Assembly (NCBI GenBank): GCA_025769875.1
Contig: JAGFNK010000004.1
Coordinates: 310,085-374,084, forward strand
Length of the DNA stretch: 64,000 bases
Direction of reading: 5' to 3'
Source: Russula earlei
Taxonomy: Eukaryota; Basidiomycota; Agaricomycetes; Russulales; Russulaceae
Position numbers and translations under genes: made by a program
The notes under the pieces: model-generated
What the model was told of the DNA's origin: nothing
Seen by the model: only the letters and a program-made list of their open reading frames with translations
The model's database searches: none
Part shown: in pieces, positions 1 to 11,082 of the stretch
Layout of the letters: every line of letters starts with the position of its first letter
Position numbering within the stretch: position 1 is the stretch's first letter

Positions 1-1697
1 AGACTCCTCTCCTTTCTTCGGAATTGGCTCCGAGGAAACAGCCCACACCCGTACCGTGGGCTCAAATCTGGGTCTTGCTTGTTCTCCAGCTTGCGGAACC
101 ACTCACAGCCCAGGTCATATACCCTTTCACGCCAGAGGCATGTCCTTTCCTTCATACCCCATCTATTTCTCATGCGCACCCTCGTCAGTTCGTTCGTAAT
201 GTCGGGATAACTCATGGTGACGAATCCCGTGTTGGTTATTATGTTGGTGTGATGGTGTGTCCTTGAGTCGATCTGTCTGTCTACCTCACATGACATGTTT
301 TAGCAATCTATATTTTTTGCTACCCAAGCTCTTACTGTCTTATGCTGGAGTAGGCTCTCCGATGTCGTCGGCCGAAGACCGATCATCCTCACGGGCCTGT
401 TCGGCCTATCACTGTCGATGTACTCCTTCGGGCTCTCGACCACCTATTGGGGCGCAGCTATAAGGCAAGTGCGGATGACCTGATCATCAACCGCTCTGAC
501 AGCATTCCCAGCCGAAGTCTCAATGGGGCCCTTAACGGAAACATTGGGATCATCAAGAGCGTCGTTGCCGAGATCACCGACCCCACGAACCTTCCACAGG
601 TCTTGGCGTATATGCCGATCGCATGGTCCACCGGAGGGGCGATAGGGTAGGTGAGACACTGATCTGTTGGGTCAGCAATGTCGACCACAGTTTTCAGTAC
701 TACGATCGGAGGATCCCTATCACGCCCAGCGGAGCGCTTTCCGGACACCTTCGGAAATTCCGAGTTCCTGAAGAAGTACCCATACTTCCTTCCTTGTGCC
801 GTTACCGGGAGCCTTTCGGCGTTGACTTGGGTGATAACTTTGGTATCTTTACAGGAGGTAGGTGTGGAACCAATTGATTGTGGACTAGCACCCACGGTTG
901 ACACTTTAGACTGTTCCCTCGCGTCTAAGTCTTCGCACACTTTTGACAGGGAAAGCTCGATCTTCGTCCTTCGTTGGTGCGTCCGATATAGACGACGCTG
1001 AAAAGCCATATCCACTGAGCCAGTTGATGACACGACGGGTGCTCCTCTCCGTGATTAATTATGCGACGCTTTCGCTAGTCGACATTAGCTATCGCGCCAT
1101 TCAGCCCTTGTTCTTCAGCACTCCAATTCACAATGGTGGCCTCGGACTCGCCCCTCCCTCGATAGGCAAAATCCTTGCGTTCTCTGGCATACTCAATGGA
1201 GTATTTCAGGTTACTTGCTTCACGCGTGTCCACGCTCTGTGGGGTACAAAGAGGCTTTTTCTCGGTGGACTGTGTTGTTCAATTCCCATGTTTGCGCTCT
1301 TTCCCGTGATGAATACCCTGGCGCGCGTTTACGGTATTAGCCTGGTCGTATATTCTGCCGCGGTTCTTCAGGTCGTATGGTCTCTTGGTTTGGCCTCGTG
1401 CTACGGTATGTCATTGTCAATACTAGCAAGCATCCTTGAGCTGATCTGTGTCTCTCAGGCTGCGTCTTCATGGCCATCTCTGTTGCATCTCCCAACCGTG
1501 CGTCTCTCGGTACGACAAATGGGATGGCCCAGCTGCTTGTCTCCATCATGCGCGCAATTGGCCCGGCAGCAGCCACGTCTCTCTTCTCCTTATCCTTAGC
1601 AGAGGGATATGTTGGTGGTGGGATGGTGTATCTCGTTCTCCTGGGAGTATCACTGGCCACCATTGCCTTTGGAACTACACTTCCTTTGTCACCATAG
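1..1697 (+). CDS. MFS transporter, DHA1-like family (5' partial)
   Basis: Encodes a polytopic plasma- or vacuolar-membrane transporter of the major facilitator superfamily, resembling the multidrug/ZIFL-type DHA1 proteins common in Agaricomycetes; substrate not predictable. The frame is open to the left edge, so the N-terminus lies outside. Exons I infer: 1-137, 189-254, 304-464, 503-646, 698-861, 950-1405, 1459-1697 (TAG). Seen: the first helix with LQLAEPLTAQVIYPF, an MFS motif A region (WSRLSDVVGRRP), the family block LNGNIGIIKSVVAEITD, and IGGSLSRPAERFP after helix 5. The introns at 138-188 (GCATGT...CAG) and 465-502 (GCAAGT...CAG) must begin with GC rather than GT to keep the frame and the family spacing; both follow AG. 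The family call is strong from motif order; exon edges were inferred by eye. Confidence 0.85.
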
Positions 1698-2128
1698 GGA
1701 GACTTTGGACCATCAACAATATAATCTGTCACTAGAAGTGACCAGAAGTAATTAAAATTACTGGACTAGTCATTTCTAGTACATTCTAGGAATAGGATGT
1801 AGCTTTCTTGATGACCAAGGTGTTTTGCCTTGCTTGTAACAAAGACAAAACCCTTACATACACAGGAAGAGAGCAGAGGGAGAAGGCAAAAGTGAGTGAA
1901 AAGATTACAGTGAGGGAAGAGCTGGAAATGTCCTTATGCATAGAGGAGGCTCAACGATATATAAGCAGTGTTTTGGGCCCAACAAGCTGAAATGGAGTAG
2001 CAGTGGTAGGTTTGTGAACTTTTAAAGATGCCAACGGCAAGGAATAGGATTGTTGCGATTGCGATAACAGGTTGCTGGAGGTTGTGGCTGAACATCGAGG
2101 GGCGTCCACACCTTCCCACCCAGCGTCC
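1698..2128. other. Intergenic region, MFS transporter to urease
   Basis: Holds the 3' flank of the transporter and the 5' flank of urease, both on the plus strand. An AT-rich stretch with a partly symmetrical ACTAGT/CATTTCTAG motif follows the stop. I see no further coding exon, tRNA or repeat. Confidence 0.5.
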
Positions 2129-5100
2129 ATGCGCCTTTCACCCCGAGAGCACGAAAAACTCGCACTCCACCAGGTATGTATATTTGTTCTTCGCCGCCAC
2201 AATCCATCCTTGGCTGATTACTGCCATTGGCAGCTCGGTCTCCTTGCTCAAAGTCGTCTTGCAAGGGGTCTCCGCCTGAATCAAGCCGAAGCAACTGCTC
2301 TCATCGCATCCCAGCTTCAAGAACGCATACGTGATGGATTATATTCTGTCGCCGATATCATGCAACATGGGAAGAATCTTCTCGGGAGGCGTCATGTGTT
2401 ACCTTCCGTCCCAGCTCTTCTGCACGAAATTCAAGTAGAAGGCACATTTCACGACGGGTACGTTAGGTTTCGTGGCTCTCCGCTCCATGATGTCTTGATC
2501 TTTCGAGAAGCGTCTTTCTAGTCACTGTCCATGACCCGATTGCATCAGAAGAAGGCGATATAGCGGCGGCCCTCTCCGGATCCTTCCTCCCTATCCCATC
2601 CAACGACATGTTTCCAGTGCAAGACTCATCGCTCTATGCCCGCGAGAAGCTTCCTGGTGCAGTCATTGCGCGGAAGGATAGCATCGCTATCAACAAAGGC
2701 CGCGAACGCATTCGTTTACGTGTTACAAACACCGGCGATCGGCCTGTGCAGGTCGGTAAATACCAGTGGAGTAAAACGCAGCTGAGCGTTTACAGATTGG
2801 TTCACACTACCATTTCATCGAGACGAATGCTGCCCTCTCCTTCGATCGCCTCCGCGCGTACGGAAAGCGTCTTGACATTCCAGCGGGCACAGCAGTCCGC
2901 TTCGAGCCAGGTGACGTCAAGACCGTAAATCTCTGTACGATTGGAGGCGAGAAAATTATTTCTGGTGGCAATTTACTCGCCTCTGGTCCTCTCAGCCCAG
3001 TTTCACGGGATGCAATCCTTTCAAAGCTACGTGACCGCGGCTTCTTAAACATACCGGAGCCTGGTGCGCTTGAAGTGCGAGAGGATACGTTGGTCAGCCG
3101 CGAGGCATACATCGCGATGTTTGGGCCGACCACTGGGGATCGTGTACGACTCGGGGACACTGAACTGTGGATAGAGGTTGAGCGCGATGAGGTAAGGTAA
3201 TGTATTGACATAAAACGTACCTTAATATCGTGCAGGCAGTATACGGTGACGAAGTCAAGTTCGGCGGAGGTGAGCTCTACCTCTTCAGATTCAGGGGTCT
3301 GTCTTGTCTTAGCTGTCCACAGGCAAATCTATCCGTGAAGGAATGGGACAGGCAACCAATCGCCCCGCGTCAGAGGCTCTTGACCTTGTTATCACAAACG
3401 CTCTCATAGTTGACTGGTCTGGCATCTACAAGGTATAGACGCCCGTATGGATTCACTCCTCTATTAATATTATGTTTAGGCAGATATTGGCGTCAAGAAT
3501 GGGTCTATTGTAGGCCTCGGAAAGGCCGGAAATCCTGATGTCATGGATGGCGTCCATACTTCCCTTATCATCGGCTCGAGCACCGAAGTAATCGCAGGAG
3601 AGAAGCTCATTGTCACCGCCGGCGCTATAGATGTACACGTGCATTACATCTCGCCGACCCAGGTCGTCGAGGCTCTCGCTGCGGGTACAACAACGATGAT
3701 TGGGGGAGGGACAGGGCCTAGTGCTGGCACGAATGCGACAACGTGTACACCAAGCCCATTCTACATGCAGCATATGTTGGCTGCCACAGACACCTTACCG
3801 ATGAACTTTGGCTTCACGGGGAAAGGAAATGATGCGGGTCCATCTGCGCTAGAGGACATCGTCAAGGCTGGTGCTGCAGGCTTGAAACTCCATGAAGATT
3901 GGGGTTCCACCCCGGCGACTATTGTCAACTGCCTGAACGTTGGAGATGCCTATGACGTCCAGGTTTGTGGGTGATTGCAGGTACAGAGTCTTGGTGGACT
4001 CAATGACGTGCCAGGTTAACATACACACGGACACATTAAACGAATCAGGTTTCGTCGAGAGTAAGTTTTATGGAATAGCCGACTCCCTTTCACTCAGTCT
4101 GTTGAAGCAACCATTGCGGCGTTTGGCGGTCGTACCATTCACACATACCACACCGAAGGCGCAGGTGGAAATTTCTGACAGTTTGCCACGCCCGAAGTGA
4201 TTCGCTGATTCTTGTCTAGGTGGTGGACATGCCCCAGACATCATCACAGTCTGTGGCCTGGATAATGTCCTGCCTTCGTCCACAAATCCGACGCGACCCT
4301 ACACGAACAACACTCTTGATGAACACTTGGATGTACGTCGACGTTTTACGTCCACGCTCATGTGATTGACAATAGTAATAGATGCTTATGGTGTGCCATC
4401 ACCTGGATAAGTCGATCGCTGAAGATTTGGCCTTCGCCGAATCACGTATACGCGCGGAGACTGTCGCAGCTGAGGATGTGTTGCATGATTCCGGTGCAAT
4501 CTCGATGATCAGCTCGGATTCCCAAGCAATGGGCCGAGTGGGTGAGGTCGTAAGTCGGACTTGGCGCACGGCAAGTAAGATGCGTAGTTTCCGCGGCCCA
4601 CTCACAGCTTTAGGTGACACCGAGGGTCGCGATAACGCACGCGTCAAACGATACATAGCGAAGTACACAGTCAACCCGTAAGCGTTCACTTTTTTCATCA
4701 GTACATATTGCTAACATGCTCATTCGTAGCGCGCTTACTCACGGAATCTCGCACTTGGTTGGCCAGATTGCTGTGGGAACTTTAGCGGACCTCGTTCTTT
4801 GGAAACCTGAGAACTTTGGTGCCAAACCGGAGATGGTGCTTAAATCCGGCGTCATTGCTTGGGCACAGGTATAACTCTATCGTGACGAAGAGCTCGCCAC
4901 ACTTACTCGTTTCCATAGATGGGTGACGCGAATGCATCAATTCCTACTGTTCAACCCTTCTTTGGCAGACCCATGTGGGGTGCTCATCCTCGCTCCGCCG
5001 CACTCAATTCCGTCAGTTTCGTTTCGAAGGCATCTATTGACTCTGGAATTATTGCAAGTTATGGGCTGAGTAAGCGAGTGGAGGCTGTGCGTGGCTGTCG

Positions 5101-5251
5101 TGGGGTTAGAAAGCAAGACATGAAATGGAATGACGCTACTCCTCACGTCACCGTCGACCCAGAGAGCTACGAGGTTCGCGCAGACGGCGAACTTGCAGAC
5201 ATTGCCCCTGCAGAAACCCTACCGTTGACGAGGGCCTACAACATTTTTTGA
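2129..5251 (+). CDS. URE1: Urease (fused gamma-beta-alpha chain), EC 3.5.1.5
   Basis: Cytosolic nickel enzyme that hydrolyses urea to ammonia and carbamate. Thirteen exons with introns at 2174-2233, 2472-2521, 2752-2795, 3192-3235, 3270-3322, 3433-3479, 3963-4014, 4061-4107, 4165-4219, 4333-4381, 4678-4729 and 4869-4918 give about 839 residues, the usual length of fungal urease. The start [15 protein letters not shown] matches the gamma-domain start of the family. Active-site elements are all present: DVHVHYI (Ni-binding His pair), GLKLHEDWG (carbamylated Lys), [21 protein letters not shown], the flap MVCHHLD with Cys and catalytic His, and SSDSQAMGR with the Ni-ligand Asp. It looks intact. 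The second intron's donor (2472) is the least certain edge. The nickel-insertion accessory proteins are not in the window. Confidence 0.97.
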
Positions 5252-5739
5252 AAAGGCCTTGAATCAAGATTTAGCCCGGCACCGATTGTGTAGGATAATA
5301 CACCCAGCAGAATAAGAATTCATTTAGTCGTTCACCTGCATGCACACAAGGAATGTCATACCAATTGCCTATGTTATCAACCCCTCCACTCTATCTATTC
5401 AGGCAGAACCTTTTTTTTTGGATATGCAACTAGGTACAGATACAGATGTTGTCTTGTACTTTCCAACTGCACTGGCATATCACACACCAACCCTGCCAAG
5501 ATGCTATCTAGTTTTCTGCTAAGGATGTAGGTATGAGGTTTTGTGTAGTAGAGGGCTGAGGACAATGAGCCAGCCAGGTGAGGTGGTGAGGTGAACAGGT
5601 GTCACAAATTTGATAATATGGAAGGTATAGTATGCCACAACATCACAGCAGTCAGCACCACTTGATGACTTTTCACATGATCTGTCATGCTCCAGAAAAG
5701 GCAAGCCCCCTGCCAACTTGGCTCCTCACTCAAGCAATT

Positions 5740-5990
5740 CACATCAACTCTGCAATTGTTCTCAAACACAAGTAACAATCGCACATAATTCTTAATTTAC
5801 ATAACAGTGTATTCAAGAGTAAAGTACAACAAAATAAAAACTAATCTAAGGGCTTGAATGTGATGCTGAGAAGGCTGGCGCTGCCATGCAGAATGAAGGT
5901 GCACTTGGGGTGGGTGGTGTGAAGGCACTTGTGGGCAATGATGAGGGGAGGGCATACACTACAGCTGGGCTGAGGGAGGGAGCAGTTGCA
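5740..5990 (-). repeat. Dispersed repeat D, copy 1
   Basis: Read on the minus strand this stretch matches 54536-54740 on the plus strand: both run through CTCCCCTCATCATTGC, then CACAAGTGCCTTCA, CACCCACCCCAAGTG, CTTCTCAGCATCACAT, GCCCTTAGATT and ACTCTTGAATACAC, in the same order with small indels. It also preserves the uninterrupted form of the sequence into which the Gypsy at 47575-54535 inserted. Probably the 3' end of an old transposon family; the family itself is unrecognised. Confidence 0.75.
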
Positions 5991-6121
5991 GGGGGTGGGT
6001 GCACATGCCTGGGAGTGTGCCACTTGGGCATGCACATTGGCCATGATGGAGAGGGCATTGGGTTTGGTCTGCTTACCCAAGCATTCCCACCCAGCAGATG
6101 TTGGAGCTATAAGGAACATGA

Positions 6122-6258
6122 CTCAGTCTTGTGTACAAAAGACTGAGATTAGTTAGTAAGCTTACCTATAAGGAATGTGACTATGTATGGGATTAGTTTT
6201 GAAGAGAACTGTAAATGAGTGAAGTACTGACCTCAGTCTTGTGTATGAAAGACTGAGG
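6122..6258. repeat. Two near-identical 26-28 base hairpins
   Basis: CTCAGTCTT and AAGACTGAG are inverted around a short loop at 6122-6147 and again at 6231-6258, about 109 bases apart, in a CpG-poor stretch. The upstream phrase CTATAAGGAA also occurs twice. They could be the ends or subterminal repeats of a small transposon relic. Confidence 0.6.
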
Positions 6259-7126
6259 GGAAAAAACATAATTTACTATTTACATGTACAATTCAGGTTT
6301 GTCTGTTCTCATGCCACCTGGTGGCTGCACATCCAACAGCTGACAGGTCACTGTGAATGCAACAGTGCTTACCCTTGGTAGTGCTGATACTCTTCTCCAT
6401 CAACCCATGCTCATTGGAGGGGCACTGCCACTTTGAGGCCTATTTGATACCCACAGTTGGTCTCCATTCAAGTATTTTGATTGGGCACAATGATGGCCTT
6501 TTTAGGTAGAGTGCTCAGACCCTGAGTAGATGTGATTACAGTGGTTAGGCTATAGTACTCAGCCAATTGGTAGGCTTCAACAATGGCTCAAGTTGCTGTT
6601 CCCAATGGTTCCATTGGCCAATCAACAAGTGACAGAGATAAACAACTAATATCTTTGGTGAGACTTTGAATGGATTCCTCTGATCTAAGAATCAGTGATA
6701 GATGCATAGTGCCATGAAAAGTACTGTCCATATTAGCATGTACTTCCAGGGCAGTCCTTCCTTTCTTAATGCAAGGGCATGCTGCCCATGATTCTATTAT
6801 GTCCATTCACCTTCAGCTTCCTCTGATCTGTCACCTGCTGTTCTGTCAGCACCCAAAATTTAAAATTTCAAGAACTAGGCTCCCACTCTTGGGCTGCATC
6901 TAGGTTGGAAAATTGGGAAGTCCATTATAATTGATCAGTTATATAATTGAATTATATAGTATTATAACCTCAGTTATTATTTCAGACACCCATCCATTTA
7001 GTTAGTCATGACTAAGGAAATTCATGATTTAATCATGTAACTCATATATAACTTACATAGGGCACAGGTCACAATGAAATTATAAATACCTTATATGGAA
7101 AACATAATTACAGTTACGGGAACACA

Positions 7127-7156
7127 AGCTTTGATTATCATCATGATAATCAAGCT
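7127..7156. repeat. 30-base palindrome
   Basis: AGCTTTGATTATCAT and ATGATAATCAAGCT are reverse complements except for one extra T in the left arm. A third copy of TGATTATCA lies about 20 bases downstream (near 7176). It sits in AT-rich DNA about 340 bases upstream of the SPT2-like start codon. Function unknown; it could be a protein-binding site or a repeat relic. Confidence 0.6.
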
Positions 7157-7498
7157 AGGGAATTATGTACATTACATGATTATCATTGGCTATATTTCCA
7201 CTTCCAAATTTCTGACATAGATTCAGTACATGAGATTGTACTGTCCAACTTACAAGGCAATCCATTGAGAAATGGTTGAGATATAGCAGTTTGAATTTTG
7301 CACTTGAAACATCCAAAAAAGGAAGTAGAAAGTCACGTTCAAATGACAAATAATATTCCCAGCCGTCACGAGATCAACCTCTCAGCACGTGAGACATTGC
7401 CAGGCAGAGAGGCACAGCACAGTTCCCGGAACGATCCTTTGCGGTGCCATCTTCCTCACTCCTTCTTGTCTCTTTCCTTGCTCTTCGACTTTCAAATC

Positions 7499-8905
7499 AT
7501 GACAAGCAATAACTTTGCTGCCCTCATGGCACTCAGCGAAGCTCGGACACAAGAGTCTACAAGGGCTGTCGATTCCATCCAGGCAGAACGACGACGGAAG
7601 GAGGAAGCCCGTCGACGCCAGCAAGAGGAAGATGATCGAAAGGAGCGAGAACAGCAAGCTAAAATGTTAAAACATCAACTAGAAGAACAGAAACGTGAAA
7701 AGGAGAAGCAGATAAAACGAAAACAGGAACACGAGGCAATGTTAAAGGAGATGGAGCGACGAGAAGAAGAGCAGCGTCAGGCGTTGTTGTATGGCCCAAA
7801 GAAGGCCAGGGACGGAGCTTCTCGCCATCCAGCGTCCTCCACCGCCGGCAAGCGGACCTCTGATGACGACAGTGAAGCAGATGGAGGCCCTGCGCTGACT
7901 CGTGAAGAGAAGCGTGAACGGCGTCTGCAACAGCAGTTTTCCCAGAATACTACTCGCCGCGCTGGGTCATCTGCTGGAACATCTAGGGTTGCAAGGCGCT
8001 TACCTGGTGGTGCTCTCAACGTTACTACCCCCCGTTCACAAGCCGCTGGCGGGTCGGTGGACAAAAACCGGTCGGTTCGGGCGCGCCTCGCAGCAATGCC
8101 CAATACCCTGACGAAGCTTAATACGGTCAAGCGAGACACGCGAACCATAGACGAGATCCTGCGCGATCGGGCCAAGGCTCGCGAAGACAAAACACTACAG
8201 GGCGAGGAAGCCCGCGAGTTTCACGATTGGTTCGGGACGAAACCTCGCGCAGCCTCTACAGCGAAGGCCAGCTCCCCACCATCTCCGGTCGCCTCAGGCG
8301 CGAGCACGCCCTCTAAATTCCTTCAGCGCCAGGATATGATATCGTCCGCCACCACGAAACCAACATCCCCCCGCCCTACTGACTCTAGGACGCCCTCTTT
8401 AATCTCGTCACGATCGACCCCGAGGACTGCTACAAAATCCTCCTCCCACGGAGCTAGATCTAATCGTCCTTCGCTACTGAACCAGGCTACATCTAGCCCT
8501 GCAGGGGCTCTACAGAGAAAGCGTGCACGGTCTCATCCCTCGACCTACGACGGGTCAGAATCTGACTCCGAATACGAGAGGCGACCCCATAAACGGGCAG
8601 CCGATGCTTCTTCCAATGTTATCCAAGACGAAATATGGAAAATCTTTGGTCGTGACCGTTCCAAGTACGTGTCACGAAATGTATTAAGCGATGACGAGGA
8701 CATGGAGGCGGATATGAGAGCTCTGGAGCGGGAGGAACTCACCAGGTGCGTCGCAAGTATGTCCTGGGCATTCGTTATCACCTCACTGTCACCTAGTGCC
8801 CGGATCGCCCTGAAGGAGGACCTCGAGGCAGAAGAGGAAGAGCGTCGTCACGATGAGGAGAAGGAGAAACGCCGCCGTCGTAAGGAACGAGAGTGCAGTG
8901 GTTGA
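7499..8905 (+). CDS. SPT2: SPT2-like chromatin protein (histone chaperone)
   Basis: About 451 residues after removal of one 51-base intron (8746-8796, phase-preserving). The N-terminal third is a charged coiled coil (residues ~20-100, rich in E/R/K/Q); the middle is Ser/Thr/Pro-rich and basic, likely disordered. The C-terminus has the SPT2 domain signature: IWKIFGRDRSKYV, then SDDEDMEADMRALEREE, then a charged EEEERRHDEEKEKRRRRK tail. In the family this segment binds histone H3-H4 during transcription in the nucleus. The ATG at 7499 is the first one before the conserved start of the coiled coil; the frame is open further upstream without an ATG-supported need. It converges with the RRM gene 300 bases downstream. 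Confidence 0.88.
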   Translation: MTSNNFAALMALSEARTQESTRAVDSIQAERRRKEEARRRQQEEDDRKEREQQAKMLKHQLEEQKREKEKQIKRKQEHEAMLKEMERREEEQRQALLYGPKKARDGASRHPASSTAGKRTSDDDSEADGGPALTREEKRERRLQQQFSQNTTRRAGSSAGTSRVARRLPGGALNVTTPRSQAAGGSVDKNRSVRARLAAMPNTLTKLNTVKRDTRTIDEILRDRAKAREDKTLQGEEAREFHDWFGTKPRAASTAKASSPPSPVASGASTPSKFLQRQDMISSATTKPTSPRPTDSRTPSLISSRSTPRTATKSSSHGARSNRPSLLNQATSSPAGALQRKRARSHPSTYDGSESDSEYERRPHKRAADASSNVIQDEIWKIFGRDRSKYVSRNVLSDDEDMEADMRALEREELTRCVASMSWAFVITSLSPSARIALKEDLEAEEEERRHDEEKEKRRRRKERECSG

Positions 8906-9208
8906 CCCTCTAATGATTTGGTGTCCAACGGGGGGTTTTTTTTTGCACTGTTTGCTAGGGCATGTGCGCAACCAAAGCTGTGCGCTATGCTCACGCTCAC
9001 AAATACTACTCTGTATATCTCATGCTGTTTTATTCATGTACCGGCCTCCATGTTTGTCACAACATACCACAAAACTCATCTGTACTGTACCCCTGATAGA
9101 GTTGCATTTGGATACTGCTTGACAGTCCCATTGATCTCGACAAAGGCATTGAGAATTAAATAAAGAGGATGCGTATAATGCGAATGACAGGAGTCCTCGC
9201 TCGAGTTG
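8906..9208. other. Convergent 3' region between SPT2-like and RRM genes
   Basis: Tail-to-tail intergenic space holding both 3' UTRs. It includes a T9 tract near 8936 and AT-rich stretches such as AATTAAATAAAG (about 9154-9165), plausible poly(A) signals. No gene seen. Confidence 0.5.
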
Positions 9209-10676
9209 TCATCTACTTTCATCAAGGCGGTAACGCTTGCGAGGACCATCTGGTGGGAAAGGCCCTCCCTGACCGCCCACAGTCGTGGGGACGTTGCCGC
9301 CTTGCATGAATGCAGGGTTGAAATGACCTTGCATGCCAAATCCGCCGCCCATTCCAGTCATGCTGTTGAACGCACCACGTCCCATCCCTGGCATCATGCC
9401 CATCCCTGCGTAGGAAAATAATTCATACGTAAGCATACACGCCCCAACTAGAAACACAGAATAGAGAGGGGAGAACAGGAAGCGATGAACGAAGGATTGG
9501 AACAGAATGGAGACAAAAAGCTAGAACCCCGTACCCATGCCACCTCCCATCATACCTCCGCGCATGAACCCGCGTGGACCCTGTGGAACCATACCCCCAC
9601 GCCCAACGAACCCGCTGTGGAACCCACCACCAGCCATCATGTTGTTCGGCATGGCGCTCATACCACCGATCATTCCTCCGCGGCTAGCCATATTGCTACC
9701 AGGCGCGACGCGGCCGCCGCGGAAAGGCATTGTACTCCCGCGAACGACGCCGCTCTGCTGCCCTTGTACAGCACCTTGTTGTTGACGCGGAGGCGGCTCT
9801 GAGACGCATTAATACAGCCCTGTGATGTTGTCAATGACCTAGATGGACCTGCCTTTCGGTAGTGTTCGGAATGGGTTGCCTTGAGAAGAGCTAGTGAGGT
9901 TTGCCGTTGCTCGTCGGTTTTGGAAATCGCTATGGTATATTTCAGCATAGAAAGCGTCGTTCGCAATCGATAACTCACTTATTATCAAACCACTCTTTAA
10001 TGGCAGCGGCGTTGGCAGGGGAACCACACTCAACATAAGCAATACTGCCCCGCATACAAGGTTGAGTTTAACTCAAACTTGGGGAGAATATAGAAACAGC
10101 GCACCCTTTACTCTTGCCATTGACCTTATGTTCTGAGAAAGTGATATCCTGATGATCGACAGATACGCCAACACTGATCGCCACCTTGCGCAAATCCTCG
10201 TCCGTTGTCCACTAAATCATACGCAGACGATCAGCGCATGTCTTCCAGGAAGACGGGTTGCTCCATACCCATTGCAAATCCCCAATGTACAAGGAATCAT
10301 ACCCGTCTTCGACCATAGTTTGACTCTGGCTTATTGCACTGTTGGATTGCATAACCCCATTCGGTATGCCGCTATTGGTCGTTGGGCCAGAAGGAACTCG
10401 TGGACCTGTGGGGAGGTCTTGTTTGGTAAGGTAGCTCTGCACAGGGACAGGGGCGGCCTGGGCGTCCGAGTCGTCCTCCTCGCGCGGCCTTTTCTCACCC
10501 ACCCTTGGGTCAAGAATCTCTTGAGTTGCCTCCTCTCCTTCTACCTCTAACTCTCCTCCCTTCTTGACTGATTAACACGAGACCAAGAACGAGAAAAGGT
10601 AGCCCACCTGAGCTTGAAGGGGCGGATTACCGAATCCGTCATCTTCGCCATAAAGGTCAAAATCGTCATCAGCCAT
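9209..10676 (-). CDS. CPSF6-like RRM protein (cleavage factor Im 68 kDa type)
   Basis: Seven exons on the minus strand: 10608-10676, 10269-10562, 10105-10211, 9979-10044, 9853-9929, 9535-9798, 9209-9405; about 357 residues. The start [16 protein letters not shown] is acidic. An RRM follows: [10 protein letters not shown] (RNP2-like) across one splice junction and [11 protein letters not shown] (RNP1-like) across another, then [19 protein letters not shown]. The C-terminal half is Gly/Met/Arg-rich ([15 protein letters not shown] repeats), typical of RNA-processing factors, and ends in a basic RKRYRLDES tail. The family role is pre-mRNA 3'-end processing in the nucleus. The intron 9799-9852 has to begin with GC (AAAG|GCAGGT) to join LPK to the PPPR block in frame. 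CPSF6 versus another single-RRM factor is inferred from motif similarity only. Confidence 0.8.
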
Positions 10677-11082
10677 GGCTCGAGGAGCTCAGGATCTCAA
10701 ACAGCGGTGAATGAAAGTGTTTTTTTTTTTTTTTTGAATTCGATGGAGATGACAGGAGGTGTGGTTTTGGAAAGACAGGGTTCTATCCACCACGTATACA
10801 AGCAGCAAAAATAATGACAAGTCAGACGTATGTCTCCGACGCGAGCATCCGCGCTACGACGTTAGCACGTCAGAACGAAGAGAGAGAGCTCACAATAGAG
10901 ATATAGATACAATATGGGGCTTCTAGTCACTGGAGATTACAGGAGCCGTGAAAGAAGAGAAGGTGTTGGTTGCAGTAGCAAGAGAGAGAAGGTCGATACG
11001 ACGCTACGAGGAACAACCTCTATTACGTAACACTCTTCCCACGGGCGCTTCGAGCGAAATTTTAATTATTTTTTTACTCTAC
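10677..11082. promoter_or_regulatory. 5' region of the RRM gene and 3' flank of the ankyrin gene
   Basis: About 400 bases upstream of the minus-strand RRM start. It contains a run of about 16 T at 10719-10735 (poly-A on the gene's coding strand) and a purine-rich stretch with GAGAGAGAG near 10882. These are candidate promoter elements; no coding exon seen. Confidence 0.4.

Larger units (their letters stand above)
5252..7498. other. CpG-poor, repeat-rich gene gap
   Basis: About 2.2 kb between urease and the SPT2-like gene with no host gene I can support. It is visibly poor in CpG compared with its flanks and carries a dispersed-repeat copy (5740-5990), two small hairpin repeats (6122-6258) and a palindrome (7127-7156). 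The open frame at 5841-6119 on the minus strand (92 codons, Cys/His/Pro-rich) lies within or next to the dispersed repeat and is probably the tail of a decayed transposon gene. Confidence 0.55.

Noticed and set aside
458..1033. 191-codon frame on the minus strand
   Set aside because: It lies antisense to the MFS transporter exons and runs through its introns; no motif of its own.
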